Shown here piece after piece: positions 44,267 through 55,689 of a stretch of 64,000 nucleotides of DNA (position 1 is the stretch's first letter; every line of letters begins with the position of its first letter). Origin of the DNA: Nansenia antarctica (lineage: Eukaryota; Chordata; Actinopteri; Argentiniformes; Microstomatidae). The translations under genes and the position numbers were made by a program. The DNA is taken from the NCBI GenBank assembly GCA_963989245.1, contig OZ022340.1, positions 34,589,710-34,653,709 of the forward strand, given 5' to 3'. The notes under the pieces are model-generated. The model searched no databases. It had not been told where the DNA came from and saw nothing but the letters and a program-made list of their open reading frames with translations.

Positions 44267-45084
44267 CAGGGGCGTGTCCAGGGGGGGGGCCAGGGGTGGC
44301 TCGTGCCACCCCTGAAATCTGATTGGCCACCCTAGGTGCCACCCTGATTGATTGGCTATCTGCCTAGTCACTCAGAGCAGAGGCCACTTCGCGCCACGAG
44401 ACGAACTTTTCGAACAGAACACATTTTTGATCAGCGGTGAGGTGTGGTCTTGGCGCTCCTGAAGAAATGTGAGTACCATTAATAACGTTAGACTTTTGCA
44501 TAGCTACATATAGGCTACGGTGTTGTGCTAGTGGTTAAAACGTTTTGCTTAACTTGGAATCAGAGTTTAGGATAACATTCGCTTTGCTCTGCGTTGTTTG
44601 GAGCTGTGAGAACGCACATTCGAAGTCACTCCCGGAGCAAACAACCAACACATGCTCCGCTTAAAAAGGGTGGTTTCGCTCCGGTTAGAAACGACGCATC
44701 GAGGCTGTCCATAGTAAAACAACAGCGCATGCGTGTTGATCTGGATAAGAGGGGGACGAACGGGCAGTTTTCTATTTTCCTGACCAATCAACTACCACGT
44801 CTGTTGCTTCAATTGCCTATGTTACTTTGTTTAAATGTTGCAAACTCATCCGCTTGCTCTGGGTCATGATTCAGATGTTCATGTAAGAACATGACCTTAG
44901 TAGCCCAATTAAAGTATACAATGGGGAGTGGAGACAGAAATGGTAATAAAAAGCACAAAATGGTGTGTACAAATTCACCAGAATGCAGGGAATTAAGTGT
45001 TAAATTCTCAAAATGGTGCCACCCATGCATAACAAGGTGCCCCACCTGGGCCACCCCAGTGAAAAAGGTCTGGACACGCCACTG
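44267..45084. mobile_element. hAT-3 nested in hAT-2
   Basis: Ends CAGGGGCGTGTCCAG and CTGGACACGCCACTG, flanked by the 8-bp duplication CCTCCAGT (44,259-44,266 and 45,085-45,092). Length 818 bp. The subterminal parts carry GGCCACCC words on both sides. No transposase frame; a GTGAGTACC near 44,469 may be a leftover splice donor. Confidence 0.95.
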
Positions 45085-48000
45085 CCTCCAGTCCCTGCGA
45101 ATATTTTGCGTGTGTGCGTGTGTGTGCATGCGTGTTGGTCGTACCCAAATGTTTCGAGCACCCACGGGCAGAAACATAAATCGGTGCCTATGATCGCGAG
45201 CCCGGTTGTGTTCCATCCATCTGGCTGCTCATACATAGGTCTAAAACGTGCGGTGATGAGTTTCACTCAGGCCCACCCAGATTTTTTCCAGGCCTACCCA
45301 TCAGCCACTTTCTGTATCCGCCACTGCCCTGACCTCAAGTAGTCCATGACTTCCTTTTCTGCCGAGTAGGTCTCCTCTGGCTCCGCCTCAAAAGCAAAAA
45401 AATCCATCTCGCCTTGGTTGGCAGTCGTGGTGGGTACACTGGCAGGGCTCTGTGCTGCAGGAGCAGTTTTGCGACATTCTGCTGTGAGAAGCTCCTTTAC
45501 TTGCTCCCTCCTACCTTCATCTCTCAGCCATCGGAGTTTGAATTTTGGACAACTAGCAGCTGCGAGAAGGGCATCTTTGTTGTCCAGCACACTGGCAAAA
45601 CGAGTCTGGATAGCCTGAAAGATATAATTTGATATGTTTATTATTATCTAGTTGTAGCCTATAAGGTCTATTATTTATACCTTTATTTACTAATTATGTA
45701 TGCAATTAGTTTGTGCAACTGACAACCTACATACTGCAGTATGGTGTGACTCTGCTCCATGTTCATGAATAGTGCAATGAAAATGTATTTATTTATCTTT
45801 AAGATGGAACAACATAGCACTATGGCATCTGGAAGGCCTGCAGTCATCTTGGATAGGGTGTCTTTCACAGCAAGGGTCTTCTGCATCAGGACTTCAAGTG
45901 TGGGCAGTAAAGTCCCATACGGACAGTCACCTTGTAGGATATCCAGTGCTATAGTTAGAGGCTTCATGACGGTACAGTACTCATGCAGGTACTGGTACTC
46001 CTGGTCTTTGAAGCACTTCACTCCCAGCTTGTTGCACAGAGTAGTCAGCTCATTCATGGGGATTTCTGCGATTCTCTTTATGGCTTCGTAAAAGGAAAAT
46101 TCCACCTTGTGGATGTCGGTACCAGGAGCTTTCTTTTGTTAACCTCCTCCACCGTTTCTGACGCAACGGTAGATCGGCTTGCTTTCGTCCAGAGAGCTGT
46201 GCATTTTGCTGTGCTGCTCCTATACACAGCCTTGCTCTCTGGTTTGGAAGTGATGTACTTCTCCACATCACTTGTAGAAATAAGGTTGAGGGTATGTGAA
46301 GCACACCTTTGGTGCGGGGGAAGAATCAGCTGGCCATCACTATCATCCTCAGCTGATAGGATTTCTGACACATCTAAAAAAGTGACATCATCCGTGGCCT
46401 CCTCCACTGTCTCATCATCGGACTCTGTGACAGCAGGCTGATAGACTTGAAATGCCTTGACAAAGTTAGATCCATTATCTGTCACTGTTGCTACTACTTT
46501 GTTGATTAGTCCATATGAAGAGTGAATGTTTTCGATTTCTGCACCAATAACATCATACGTGTGTCTACCGCGGATTCTCCTACACGCCAATGCAGCCTTG
46601 TTGCGGTCTAATGTGGATCTACTAATCCAGTGGAGCGTTACTCCCATATATAGCTCCTATTGTTAGCTGTCCAAATGTCCGCTGTAGTTGACACATAGTC
46701 GACCTCGTTCAGCGCAGCCTTCAGATGTTTTTCCATCTCTGCATACTCCTTCTCCAAGTACGAAGAAAAAGATGTTCTGTGAGGTAGCTCGGCATTGGTA
46801 GTAGTGGGGATCTTGTTAATGATGGCACGGAAAGAGGGCGAGTCAACTGTGTTTATGGGCAGCATTTCCTCTACAACATACCGCCCGACCAATTTATTCA
46901 ACTCTCCCACACTTACAGGTTGTGATTTTGTAGGCCTACTGAAGTCCAGCTTTTGTTGCTTGAGCGGTGTGGGACCTCCCGCAGAAGTCGAGGCGCGGTC
47001 TCTGGGACTTTCTCCGCGAGCTTGACTGTGCTGTGCTGAGATTCCAAATGTTTCTTTAAATTTGATGTTGTGGTTTTACCACAGGACAATATTTTCTTTC
47101 CAGCACAGAGTGTACAACGAACATTTATGTTCTTGTCATCCTTTGCTGACACAAACTCAAAATAATCCCTATATTTCCAGCTATTTAACGCATATCTCTG
47201 TTCTCGCTCCATTGTGTAGGCTACGCTTCTGTTTACACTGTGCAATCAGCGTGGTGATACACGTGAGCGATTCTGCTGCACCTCGTGTTGAAAACGTGAT
47301 CACTGACGTCACTCCCCAAGACGCGAGAAAAGCAATAAATGTTTGTTTACTATCGAACATTACAAAGAAATACTGCATTTAGCCTAAGTTATGAGGTAGT
47401 AATGCAATAGTAACGCACAGTCACTTGAATAAGTAACTTTAATCCGATTACTGATTTGGAAATAGTATCGCGATAGAATACTCGTTACTGGGAAAAGTAA
47501 TCAGATTAGAGTAACACGTTACTTAGTATCGCGTTACCGGCATCACTGGTCCTGACTGAAATACGCTACGAAAAATCTGAACGGGAGCCAAAGCTAACTC
47601 TCTGTAACGCGAGATCACTGATAAAAAAGACTGATGAATAAGAACTATTGCTGAAAACCTTAGATGCTGACATCGGATGTGTTACTGAAACGTGGGCTCA
47701 TGATAACATACCAGATGAATCGCTGTCAGTAAAGGACTACCAACTCTTTAGAAGAGACAGGATAAATGGAAAAAGTGGAGGGGGCGTAGCTGTGTACTGT
47801 CATGAGAGACTGCAGGCAAAAAGGAGAAAGGATCTGGAGAGCGATGTCACTGAGTGTGTGTGGGTCCAACTACAACCGCGTCGGACCCCCAGCAGTGTCT
47901 CAACTATCATTGTGGGGAATCTGTATCACCCCCCCGGGCAAATAAAAAACCTCACCAGGACAGAACTCTGGAATATTTAATAAACGCTATAGACGCAATT

Positions 48001-48304
48001 AAAGCGTCTTCCCCGCATATGGGACTATGTGGATTTTTAAATAAACTACCCACAAAAATGTTAACCTCCTCCCACCCTGATATTCGGCAGATAGTTAAAC
48101 GTCAGACCCGAGGGCAGGTCACCCTAGACTTGATTTTTACGAACATGGCTAAACTCTATAGCCCTCCAACCACCCTTGCCCCCCTGGGTTCCAGCGACCA
48201 CAAGTGTCTGGTGTTGAGCCCAATAAACACAACAGGGCAGAAACAACAGGTGAAGCGAAGGAGGGGCCGGTTAGTGACGAAAGAAAGAAAAGAGGCTCTT
48301 GCAA

Positions 48305-48486
48305 CATGCATAGCTATGACTGACTGGTCTGCTGTTTACAACATGCATAGCTATGACTGACTGGTCTGCTGTTTACAACATGCATAGCTATGACTGACTG
48401 GTCTGCTGTTTACAACATGCATAGCTATGACTGACTGGTCTGCTGTTTACAACATGCATAGCTATGACTGACTGGTCTGCTGTTTA
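48305..48486. repeat. 37-bp tandem expansion inside the LINE
   Basis: Five copies of a unit beginning CATGCATAGCTATGACTGAC with starts at 48,305, 48,342, 48,379, 48,416 and 48,453. As 37 is not a multiple of three, each extra copy shifts the frame. Confidence 0.95.
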
Positions 48487-49462
48487 TGAGGTTGAGGATA
48501 TCACCGCCAATGCAGCAAGTTTTAACAACTATATCCAGACAGCAATGGACATTATGCATGCCTGTGAGACAGAAAAAAATAACAACCACGGACAAACCGT
48601 GGATGACGGAGAAAATAAAGCAGGCTATAAAATAAAGACAAAAAGCCTATAATAAATGGGGGAAAGTGGGAAAATGGAACGAAATTAGACACTCCATCCA
48701 AAGACTTATCCACAAGGCTAAAACAAGATACTATAAAAATGAAATGCAAAATCTAAAGAAAAAGAACCCCAAGGAGTGGTGGGACTTTATAAATAAAGGC
48801 CTAGGACAAACTAAATCACCCGATGCAAGAATTAAAATACAGGGAGTTGAAGAAAACACAGTTGCAGAAGCTCTGAACAACTTCTTTGCCAAATCACGGA
48901 CTAAAACAACGCCCTACTGTGTTTTCCCATTACCCGGACCCCCCACACAAAGTGACATCTGTAGCATAGGTGAGATGAAGCTAGCCCTTACTCGGCTCGA
49001 CCCCCGGAAAGCAAGTGGGCCGGACGGTATTCCAACCTGGCTGCTTAAAGAACTGGCAGAGGACCTGGCTCCGGTCATTACACATCTGGCCAACTGCTCT
49101 TACCAACAGGGGTGTGTCCCCGACATATGGAAAGAGTCAAATGTCTGTCCCATACCCAAAGGACAAGACCTTGGCTCAATCTCAGACTGGCGTCCCATCT
49201 CCCTACCCTCTTGTGTAGGGAAAACAATAGAATCAATACAAACAATACAATCTGCCCAAGTACAGCACCACAGCGGCTTTAGTTAGAGCAATGCACACCT
49301 GGCTCACTGAAACCGACTCCAAACCAACAATGGTGAGAGTACTGTTGGTCAAAGGCGTTTTACCAAATTGACCACGGGACCCTGATGCAAAACATACTGG
49401 ACTTGTTACTGTGCCCATCTCTGACAGCCTGGATACACAGCTACATCACAGGCAGGATGTGT

Positions 49463-49800
49463 GGGGTAGTGGTGGTCTAGTGGATAGTGAGTTGGACTTG
49501 TGATCGGAAGGTTGTGAGTTCGAATCAGTGAGTTCAGCAGAGTGGTGTAGATGGTGATGAGGTCATCTGCAGGTAGACCGTGTCTCGCCATGACAGTGAG
49601 ATAGTGCAGCCGCTTTGGAGGCAGTTTTTATTGCCTTCTCAATGTGCACATCTCCAGTCAGCTTTTGGTCAAGATGGTATCCCAGATACTTTGTTGTTTC
49701 CACAACAGGTACTTCCTTGTGAGTTCGAATCAGAACGAGTGTCTATGTCTGTATTAGTATTAGTGAGTATTCTCAGGTCCCTGTCTGTTTGTGTTGCAGT
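49463..49800 (+). mobile_element. tRNA-derived SINE piece interrupted by an inverted LINE fragment
   Basis: GTGGTCTAGTGGATAGTGAG resembles an A-box and GGTTGTGAGTTCGAATC a B-box of an RNA polymerase III promoter (49,466-49,527). The 17-bp word TTGTGAGTTCGAATCAG appears again at 49,717-49,733, on the far side of a 188-bp insert (49,529-49,716). The SINE body seems to continue to about 49,800. Confidence 0.55.
49529..49716 (-). mobile_element. Internal LINE RT fragment in inverted orientation
   Basis: The minus strand encodes a piece matching the RT thumb of LINEs like the one at 42,187-49,462 (KYLGYHLDQKLTGDVHIEKA style and ARHGLPADDLITIYTTLL). It has neither a LINE 3' end nor a tail, yet it is bounded by a 17-bp direct repeat. 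Confidence 0.55.
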
Positions 49801-50278
49801 GGTGAGCTGTGAGGGGAGAGCACCCAGCAGTGGCAGTGTGGAGAGACTCTGTCTGGGTCCAGAGAGAACCAGGTCCAGGGAGGAGATGCGAGAGCTAGTG
49901 AACGCCCCTCTCCCGGCCACATCTCCTCCACCACTACACCCCTTCCAGAACTCTGAGGTCCTCTAACACGGGCCCCCTCATCCAACCCAGCGCCAAACTC
50001 CGGACCTTTGGGTACAGAGCCTTCAGTGTGGCAGCCCCCACCCTCTGGAACTCTCCACCGAAGGATATCCGCGACTCTCCAACCCTGGACATATTCAAAG
50101 CTGCCCTTAAAACCCACCTTTTCACCATTGCATTCAACCTGTAGTAGCTGTTTCACTGTTTCTTGTTTTGTATGTTTGTCTCTCTGGCTCTGTTCTGTTT
50201 GTCCCATTCCTTTGTAAAGCGACCTTGGGTATGTGAAAGGCGCTATATACATTTAAGTTATTATTATTATTATATATT
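49800..50278 (+). mobile_element. L2-type LINE 3' end
   Basis: The plus strand encodes KLRTFGYRAFSVAAPTLWNS and a following DSPTLDIFKAALKTHLF, the usual end of L2 proteins, then a stop. The 3' end is AAAGGCGCTATATACATTTA with an (ATT)n tail at 50,258-50,275. 5'-truncated. Confidence 0.75.
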
Positions 50279-50279
50279 T

Positions 50280-51767
50280 TTTTTTTTTTTTTAAATGTTT
50301 TCTTCCTTCAGTAATCTGAGTTTCATTTTACTGTATGCAAATATGTGCTACCACAAACATAATCACTTCACTGGCAGTACACACAGAGAAGGATGTGTCT
50401 GTGTATAGATCCCAGCCGATACGTCCTCTAGCTTAATATTATTCACATTTTGTAAAGAAACAACAATTATTCATGTTTCCTTTTTTACCGTTTTCTTATG
50501 GTAATTTGGATGACAACCGGTATGTTTCAATGGGTATGGTAATCAATACAACTGATACTGGGCTTTTCCTATCAAATATACATTTCCAGCATCGCTCACA
50601 CTGTAATGTTTGCCCTCTGGCAGTTATATACTTAAATAATTAGTCGTGAGGTCGTGAGGTCCGCTATAGCACTTGTGTTTATTGGTTCCACCATAGCATA
50701 CAACATCTCAGCACTAAGCAACCGTTGCTATAGTGATAGCATTTTGCATGCAACAACTACTGTATTTACTGATCAAAGCAAGACATAACAAAGCAAAACA
50801 TCCTTAAAACCAAAACAAAAAGCTATCGAACACTTTCAAACCAACCAACTCAAAACTCTAAGGCCTGGACTACACGTATATGGATATTTTTCTTAAGGCA
50901 AATTTTTGTTGTACAATTGGGCCTCTCAACCATACGAACATGGCGTTTTCACTCACATAAACGGAGATTTCTCTAAACTGATAAAAAAGTGAAGAAATAA
51001 AGTGGATGAGTGAGTGGATGTGAGTGAGTGGATCAGTGTGGTTATGTTAAACGGAGCTGGTGTTGGTATCAAGCCGTTCACACATGCGCATTGAGCAAAA
51101 CGGTTGTCAACAGCAAAAGTGGCTCAATTTCATTGTCGGTCCACACAAAATAATCAGTTTTTGCTTTCTTCTTGGTCGCCATAACTTGCTTTTCTGTCTG
51201 TTTTGTACTTTTCTTTTCTGTCTGTTTCAAAGAGTTTGGTCTGTTTACGTTTTGAGTCACTGCCGCTGTTTGATTACAACTGACTGCGCATGCCCATAAC
51301 GTTCTTCTACGGTATTTGACAGATTGTGCTCAGTTTTGGCTTTTCGTCTAATTAAAACTGCCTGTTGCATAAAAAATAAGACTGACTTATTTTGAGGTTA
51401 GAAAGTTAGCCACCTTCCCCCCTGGCTAAGCTTGGTTTAAGAGCTGTGTTGCTATGGAAACGAGTCAGGGCTAGTAGCTAGCTAACACTGTAACTGCAGC
51501 GCAATAAACTACTTCACTGGTTAAAACTGCTAAGCAGTATACTTTTCCCCACATTATATTCCTCCAATATACATACGTTTTCAGCAGAAGAAAATGTTGT
51601 TTATCTCTCATATCTTCCACCGCTAGGTGTAGCTGTTTCGACCTCCATGTTTTTTTTTTCTGTCAAGTGTCTTATTTTACCTAGAATGCATTGCGTGACA
51701 GGCTATCTACATTTACATTTACATTTTTGGCATTTAGCAGACGCCTTGTTCCAAAGCGACTATCTAA
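50280..51767. other. Anonymous sequence, one short dispersed repeat
   Basis: No gene found. At 51,705-51,765 there is an ACATTT repeat followed by GCATTTAGCAGACGCCTTGT, the same type of dispersed repeat as at 28,905. The phrase CTGCCTGTTGCATAAA at about 51,359 has an inverted partner near 54,150, hinting at an older element around the next one. Confidence 0.4.
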
Positions 51768-52445
51768 AGCCTGGTACACACATAAAGATAATCTGGCCGA
51801 TTTTGGCCCAATTGCCCCCCTTCCGACCAAGGACAGCAAACGCCCGATTATCGGATGGCTCTAAAGATTATCCTACAAGATTATCCTGTGGTGTGAGGTG
51901 TGTTAAGAGTCAATTTCTCCCGACAATCTGCTCGGAAAATGGTCGGGCCGACGATCGTAAATATTAAACGTGTTCAATATTTACGATTGTCGGCCCAGAC
52001 CATTCTCTGAGCAGATTCCGAGCAGATCAAAAGTCCTCTTGTGTTCGGGCGAAACTGACAACTTGCGATCAACTTGCCAGATAGGATTGACAATTTCCAG
52101 CCACAGTCTAAAAACCGCTAAATCCACCAAAAACCAGCCCAAAACCTATTGTCAAAAAACCTCTAATTACTATTGGGCAGGTGCCCATCTCCTGCCCCCT
52201 AAACTGTATGTCTGTTGCCAATGATGTTTGTAAAAAAAAAAAATAATCTGGCCACCCTGCTCGCGAGTCCGACTGTGACGTGGAATGGAATGTAGCCAAT
52301 CAAGCGAGCTGACTGACGCGTCTTCTTCTTTTCATTCTTCGGCACTTTATTTCCCCTGTAGCACATGGCTGCCTCGTACAGGTCAGTCAGGGTACTACTA
52401 CCCTGATCACGTGAGATTTCTGGCTTGGGGGACGAGACTCTAGAC

Positions 52446-53867
52446 CAGGGGTCGGCAACAGGCGGCCCGTCGGCCATTGCTGGCCCATCACCAATAATAT
52501 TTGGCCCAGCAGATTATTTTGAGAATCCACTTTTTTTTTTTTTTTTTACAATAATTTTGCCATTTATCGGACCGACAGTCACACATATAGCGCCTATAAT
52601 GTCCGAATAGAGAATCGACCTCCATCTGAATAATGCTTATTGTACTTTTATCCATGTTGAGAGTGAATGACACAGGGACAGACAATCAGGCAGCGAAGCG
52701 CACTTAGTAGGTGGACAACGCGTGGTGCTGAAATAGCCGACATGCGGTGTGTGGTTTGAAAGAAATAACACGAGCTCAGTAAACCATTCAAACGTAATGT
52801 TTACGTATATGTGACTGCAACACACATATGAACAGTAACAATGCAAATTCTGTTTAATTTTCTGAAAAACATTGACAACAAAGTCGGCGCAAACAAAAAG
52901 CAGAATCCGCTTGATCTACGCTCCTGAAACGACAGAGCAAACACGCTATTAGGGATAATAATTACAATGAGCCATTCATTCAAAATATACAAAATACAAT
53001 TAGGTTATTAAATACAATAACGACAGGCTTGGTACTCACTTAATGTGAAAAGTGGCATCTCCCATCGGTCACTATTTGCTTGATATCTGGTGATATGGAC
53101 GTCACTTTAATCCGCAGGCAGTTCTCAAGGTTTTTATGCATCAATCGATTCCTCTCGTGCGTCTTTATCGCATTCATTGACGAAAATGACGACTCGCATG
53201 TATAGAAAGGGAACATTGTGAGCACGTAAAATGTGAGTCTCACAACGGCTTTGCATTGATGAAACCAGGTAGGATGTCGCTGTCCATTCCTCTTTAAATG
53301 CCTTGTTTTCACCGTCAACTTTCCTCTTTAGACCTTTGGAGAGTGACATTATGTTTCTCTTGCTAGCTAGCAGGTTAAATGTTTAACTAACTTCACCCGA
53401 CACGCAAACAACCAATCCAATAATAATGTGACCTTGTCTGGGAGGAGGGGGGAATAATTATCATAACAAAAGTATGTTAAATAATTATTAGAATAAGTTA
53501 GGCTGCGCTACATCGTCCGTCCACACATTTATTATTTAAAAATATGGAAAAGGGTGAAACTACGTTTCAACGTTGTTGAGAATCACAACACAAACTCGCT
53601 AGTCAAGCCAAAATACTGCAACGTAATGGATTGGACTGCTACCTAGTTAACTAGAACACTACTTTACATTGTTAGCAGGCTCACAAAACAAGCTGTGTTA
53701 GTTGACTAGCGATGTGTACATTTTTCGAAAGAAAAGTCGAAGCATTAGAACGTGTCACATTTTTTAACAATCAATTACTTAAATTAGCCTTTAATTATGT
53801 TCGGGTCCGCCATCTAGTGGCTAAATTTATTTTTTGGCCCGAGGCCAAACTTAGTTGCCGACCCCTG
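52446..53867 (-). mobile_element. hAT-4: internally deleted hAT transposon
   Basis: Ends CAGGGGTCGGCAAC and GTTGCCGACCCCTG, flanked by the 8-bp duplication CTCTAGAC (52,438-52,445 and 53,868-53,875). Length 1,422 bp. Confidence 0.95.
53040..53349 (-). pseudogene. hAT-4 transposase remnant (N- and C-terminal parts joined)
   Basis: It begins MSLSKGLKRKVDGENKAFKEEW, the usual start of ZBED/GTF2I-repeat-type hAT proteins. A frame change then leads straight into the C-terminal region (FPFYTCESSFSSMNAIKTHE and RNRLMHKNLENCLRI). The zinc finger and the first two catalytic acids are gone. The copy is an internal deletion derivative that relies on another element's enzyme. Confidence 0.7.
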
Positions 53868-54045
53868 CTCTAGACTGTCGTAACGACAGATCTTTATGTA
53901 TGTGGTGTGCTCTATTGGGAATATCGGATTACACCACACACAATACGATCAAAACTGTTCAATCCATGATTTTTTATCTCCATTGGTCTCTCTCAGATAA
54001 AAAAATCTGTTAAGATTTAGAAAATATTTATGTGTGTACCAGGCT

Positions 54046-54650
54046 TAAGTCAGTCTTACCTTAGTCACTCATAGGCTAGCTTTATGCAACAGGAAAATGT
54101 TAGAGTCTATAGCAAGACTGACTTAAAGTGAGATCTAAGACTGGGTCTATCTTTATGCAACCGGCCCCAGGAGTCACTGGGGACGTGCTCTATGACAACA
54201 GGCGGTAATGTGGCACCTGAAGCCCCAAACCTCAACATCCTTTGTTCAGGGGCCTGTTCCACTAGCGCGATTAACTCTGATCCAGGATTAAATCAGATTC
54301 GGGCGCTAATTTAAGCTTGCGGTCGGTTCCATCAATGTGGCTCAAATAATTCGCTGCTTAAAATTCTGGTCCCGGGCAGACTTACAGGCTGGTTTAGGTA
54401 ATGCGTGCGTCAAAAAAAATCTCTCACAGGCGGAAACTACATCCCGAACAACAGTTCCTCAAGTGTCTTTTAGGAAATATTAGTTTCCACTTTTTACGAG
54501 ATAGATAGATAGATAGTTTGACTGTGTGATAGATAGATAATTTGATATTTTGAAAGTGTGATCGATCGATAGATCGATCGATAGATAAATAAAAAAGTGT
54601 AAAAAAATAAATAAAAATACGTATGTCTATCAACTTGCATTGCTGTTATC
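54046..54650. other. Non-coding sequence with element scraps and a GATA microsatellite
   Basis: GGGGCCTGTTCCACTAGCGC near 54,250 resembles the left end of a Harbinger-type element, with no right end found. (GATA)n and GATCGATC runs occupy 54,500-54,590. Confidence 0.45.
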
Positions 54651-54654
54651 ACAG

Positions 54655-54722
54655 CGGTGTGGCTGGCGCAGTGGTTAGGCAGCCAGCTAGAATTCCAAAG
54701 GTTGCGTGTTCGAGACTTGATT
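54655..54722 (+). mobile_element. tRNA-like SINE head
   Basis: GGCTGGCGCAGTGGTTAGGC (A-box-like) and GGTTGCGTGTTCGAGA (B-box-like) are spaced as in tRNA-derived SINEs. It is too diverged for a real tRNA gene. Confidence 0.45.
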
Positions 54723-54959
54723 TAATTGAACGTTTTTTGTTGTTGTTTTTTTTACATTTAACCGAAGCCTTAATGCAAATCGATTTACAATAGATATATC
54801 TGTCTAAGTGAATTATCTATCCATCAGTAATCATAAGAAAAAATAATTTTGTTAAAAAGAATGTTACTTTGAATCCAAAGAGTAGTTGGTGAATATTGTT
54901 TGTCCTAGTATGTGTCTGCATCTGTGTTTATCTGAAAGAATAAAATGATATAAACATAG

Positions 54960-55075
54960 TATACTTATTTGACTTCATTGATCCCAATAGGGGAACTGAG
55001 TTTGTCACCCACAGACTAACACAATATGCAGGCATAGTAAGACATAAGCAATAAAAGTTAAAATATCAATACAAA
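54960..55075 (-). mobile_element. Possible short LINE 3' tail
   Basis: CTTCATTGATCCCAATAGGG on the plus strand is the reverse of a common fish LINE ending (CCC..TTGGGATCAATGAAG). No coding part. Confidence 0.3.
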
Positions 55076-55217
55076 TCTTTTGAAAGTGTTATTTTGTATG
55101 CAATGCATTTGTATTTTACTGTTCTGCTATGGCAGTAGTACTGTCAGTGGGACATCGGCGCCCTCTACTGGCAGGTACTCTTCCTCAACCAGCAGCAGGA
55201 AACACAGCAGAAGGCAG

Positions 55218-55312
55218 AGGTGATGCGCTCACGGATGGTTCTCTTGCTGCTGCTGGTGTTCCCAGACTCTGCACTTGGAGATTACAGACAACAGGAAGTG
55301 ACCCTTCAGGGT
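55218..55312 (+). other. Possible signal-peptide exon
   Basis: The plus strand reads MRSRMVLLLLLVFPDSALGD and on for eight more residues before a possible donor (CAGG|GTGGGG). A basic start, a hydrophobic run and an ALG cleavage-like site look like a secretory signal peptide. There is no linked downstream exon, and minus-strand exon-like pieces lie next to it, so this may be chance. Confidence 0.2.
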
Positions 55313-55404
55313 GGGGGTGGGGGTTGTGTTGTTGGCTAGCTCATAACATGGGGTGGGAAGAGAGAATACCAATGAAAACATAATGGTAAATATAGAACCC
55401 TCAC

Positions 55405-55605
55405 CATCAGGGGGGACCACCTTGTTCTTGCAGGGTGTCTGTGAAAAAAAGAAAAAAAGAATAAGAATTAGAATTATAACCAGAATAAGACAGAAGAAAT
55501 AAACGAGAGAAACATTCCCTTTACCTTGTTCTTTTTCCCTTTCCTCCTCTTCTGTCCATCTTTCACAGCCTCCGGTTTCTTCTTGGTTTTAGAATCAAAA
55601 GCAGA
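55405..55605 (-). other. Two exon-like minus-strand pieces, unidentified
   Basis: About 55,600-55,524 reads KKPEAVKDGQKRRKGKKNK before a GTAAAG donor. 55,437-55,405 reads TPCKNKVVPPDG between a TTTTTCACAG acceptor and a GTGAGG donor. The phases can join. The lysine-rich text is not recognised. It could belong to a host gene downstream of the FAM111-like gene or be coincidental. Confidence 0.25.
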
Positions 55606-55689
55606 GAGGGGCGGTTATGAGGCTGTGCACCACAATCAAAGGCAAATGTCAACATCATGTGCATAATAAAGGTCAATAAAGGTCCTATT

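Larger units (their letters stand above)
43306..45326. mobile_element. hAT-2 nested in hAT-1
   Basis: Ends CAGGCGCGGATC and GTATCCGCCACTG, flanked by the 8-bp duplication CCCTGACC (43,298-43,305 and 45,327-45,334). Length 2,021 bp, including the 818-bp hAT-3. It interrupts the hAT-1 transposase. Confidence 0.95.
43076..47214 (-). pseudogene. hAT-1 transposase (BED finger), frameshifted and interrupted
   Basis: Starts near 47,214 with MEREQRYALNSW. A BED-type zinc finger follows (CTLCAGKKILSCG ... NLKKHLESQH). The catalytic core shows VSTTADIWT (first acid), ATVTDNGSNFVKAF (second acid), RCASHTLNLI, and after the hAT-2 insertion the C-terminal dimerisation region APVERLFSLGG with the third acid. 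Frames change near 46,915, at about 46,645 (an extra TA in TATATA) and near 46,105. hAT-2 separates MDYLRSG from HELQILNQYP. The gene is therefore dead. The family resembles ZBED-type hAT transposases of animals. Confidence 0.85.
42398..47548 (-). mobile_element. hAT-1: outer of three nested hAT transposons
   Basis: Ends CAGTGTTGCC and GGCATCACTG, flanked by the 8-bp duplication GTCCTGAC (42,390-42,397 and 47,549-47,556). Length 5,151 bp, of which 2,021 bp is hAT-2. The flanking LINE frame is continuous when it is removed. Confidence 0.95.
42187..49462 (+). pseudogene. Decayed LINE ORF2, split by an hAT element
   Basis: The plus-strand text starts near 42,190 and continues after the hAT at 47,557 in the same frame (KLTLCNARSLIKKTDE). 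The endonuclease shows CVTETWAHDNIPDESLS, GKSGGGVAVY and GSSDHKCLVL. The RT begins KASGPDGIPTWLLKELAEDL, then ISDWRPISLPSCVGK, and fades out near 49,225-49,460 with small deletions before the active-site box. It has an in-frame TAA near 47,639, a frameshift near 47,980 and a 37-bp tandem expansion (48,305-48,486) that also shifts the frame. Non-functional. The clade is not certain (a CR1/L2-related or I-related LINE). Confidence 0.65.
51768..54045. mobile_element. Harbinger-like non-autonomous element
   Basis: Ends AGCCTGGTACACACATAAA and TTTATGTGTGTACCAGGCT, with TAA on both sides (51,765-51,767 and 54,046-54,048). The 3-bp TAA duplication suits PIF/Harbinger. No transposase frame. It contains an hAT element and an internal inverted repeat around 51,930-52,025. 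Confidence 0.7.

Noticed and set aside
49463..49530. Genuine tRNA gene
   Set aside because: A- and B-box-like words are present, but the acceptor stem and anticodon arm do not fold convincingly, and the piece continues into SINE body sequence.
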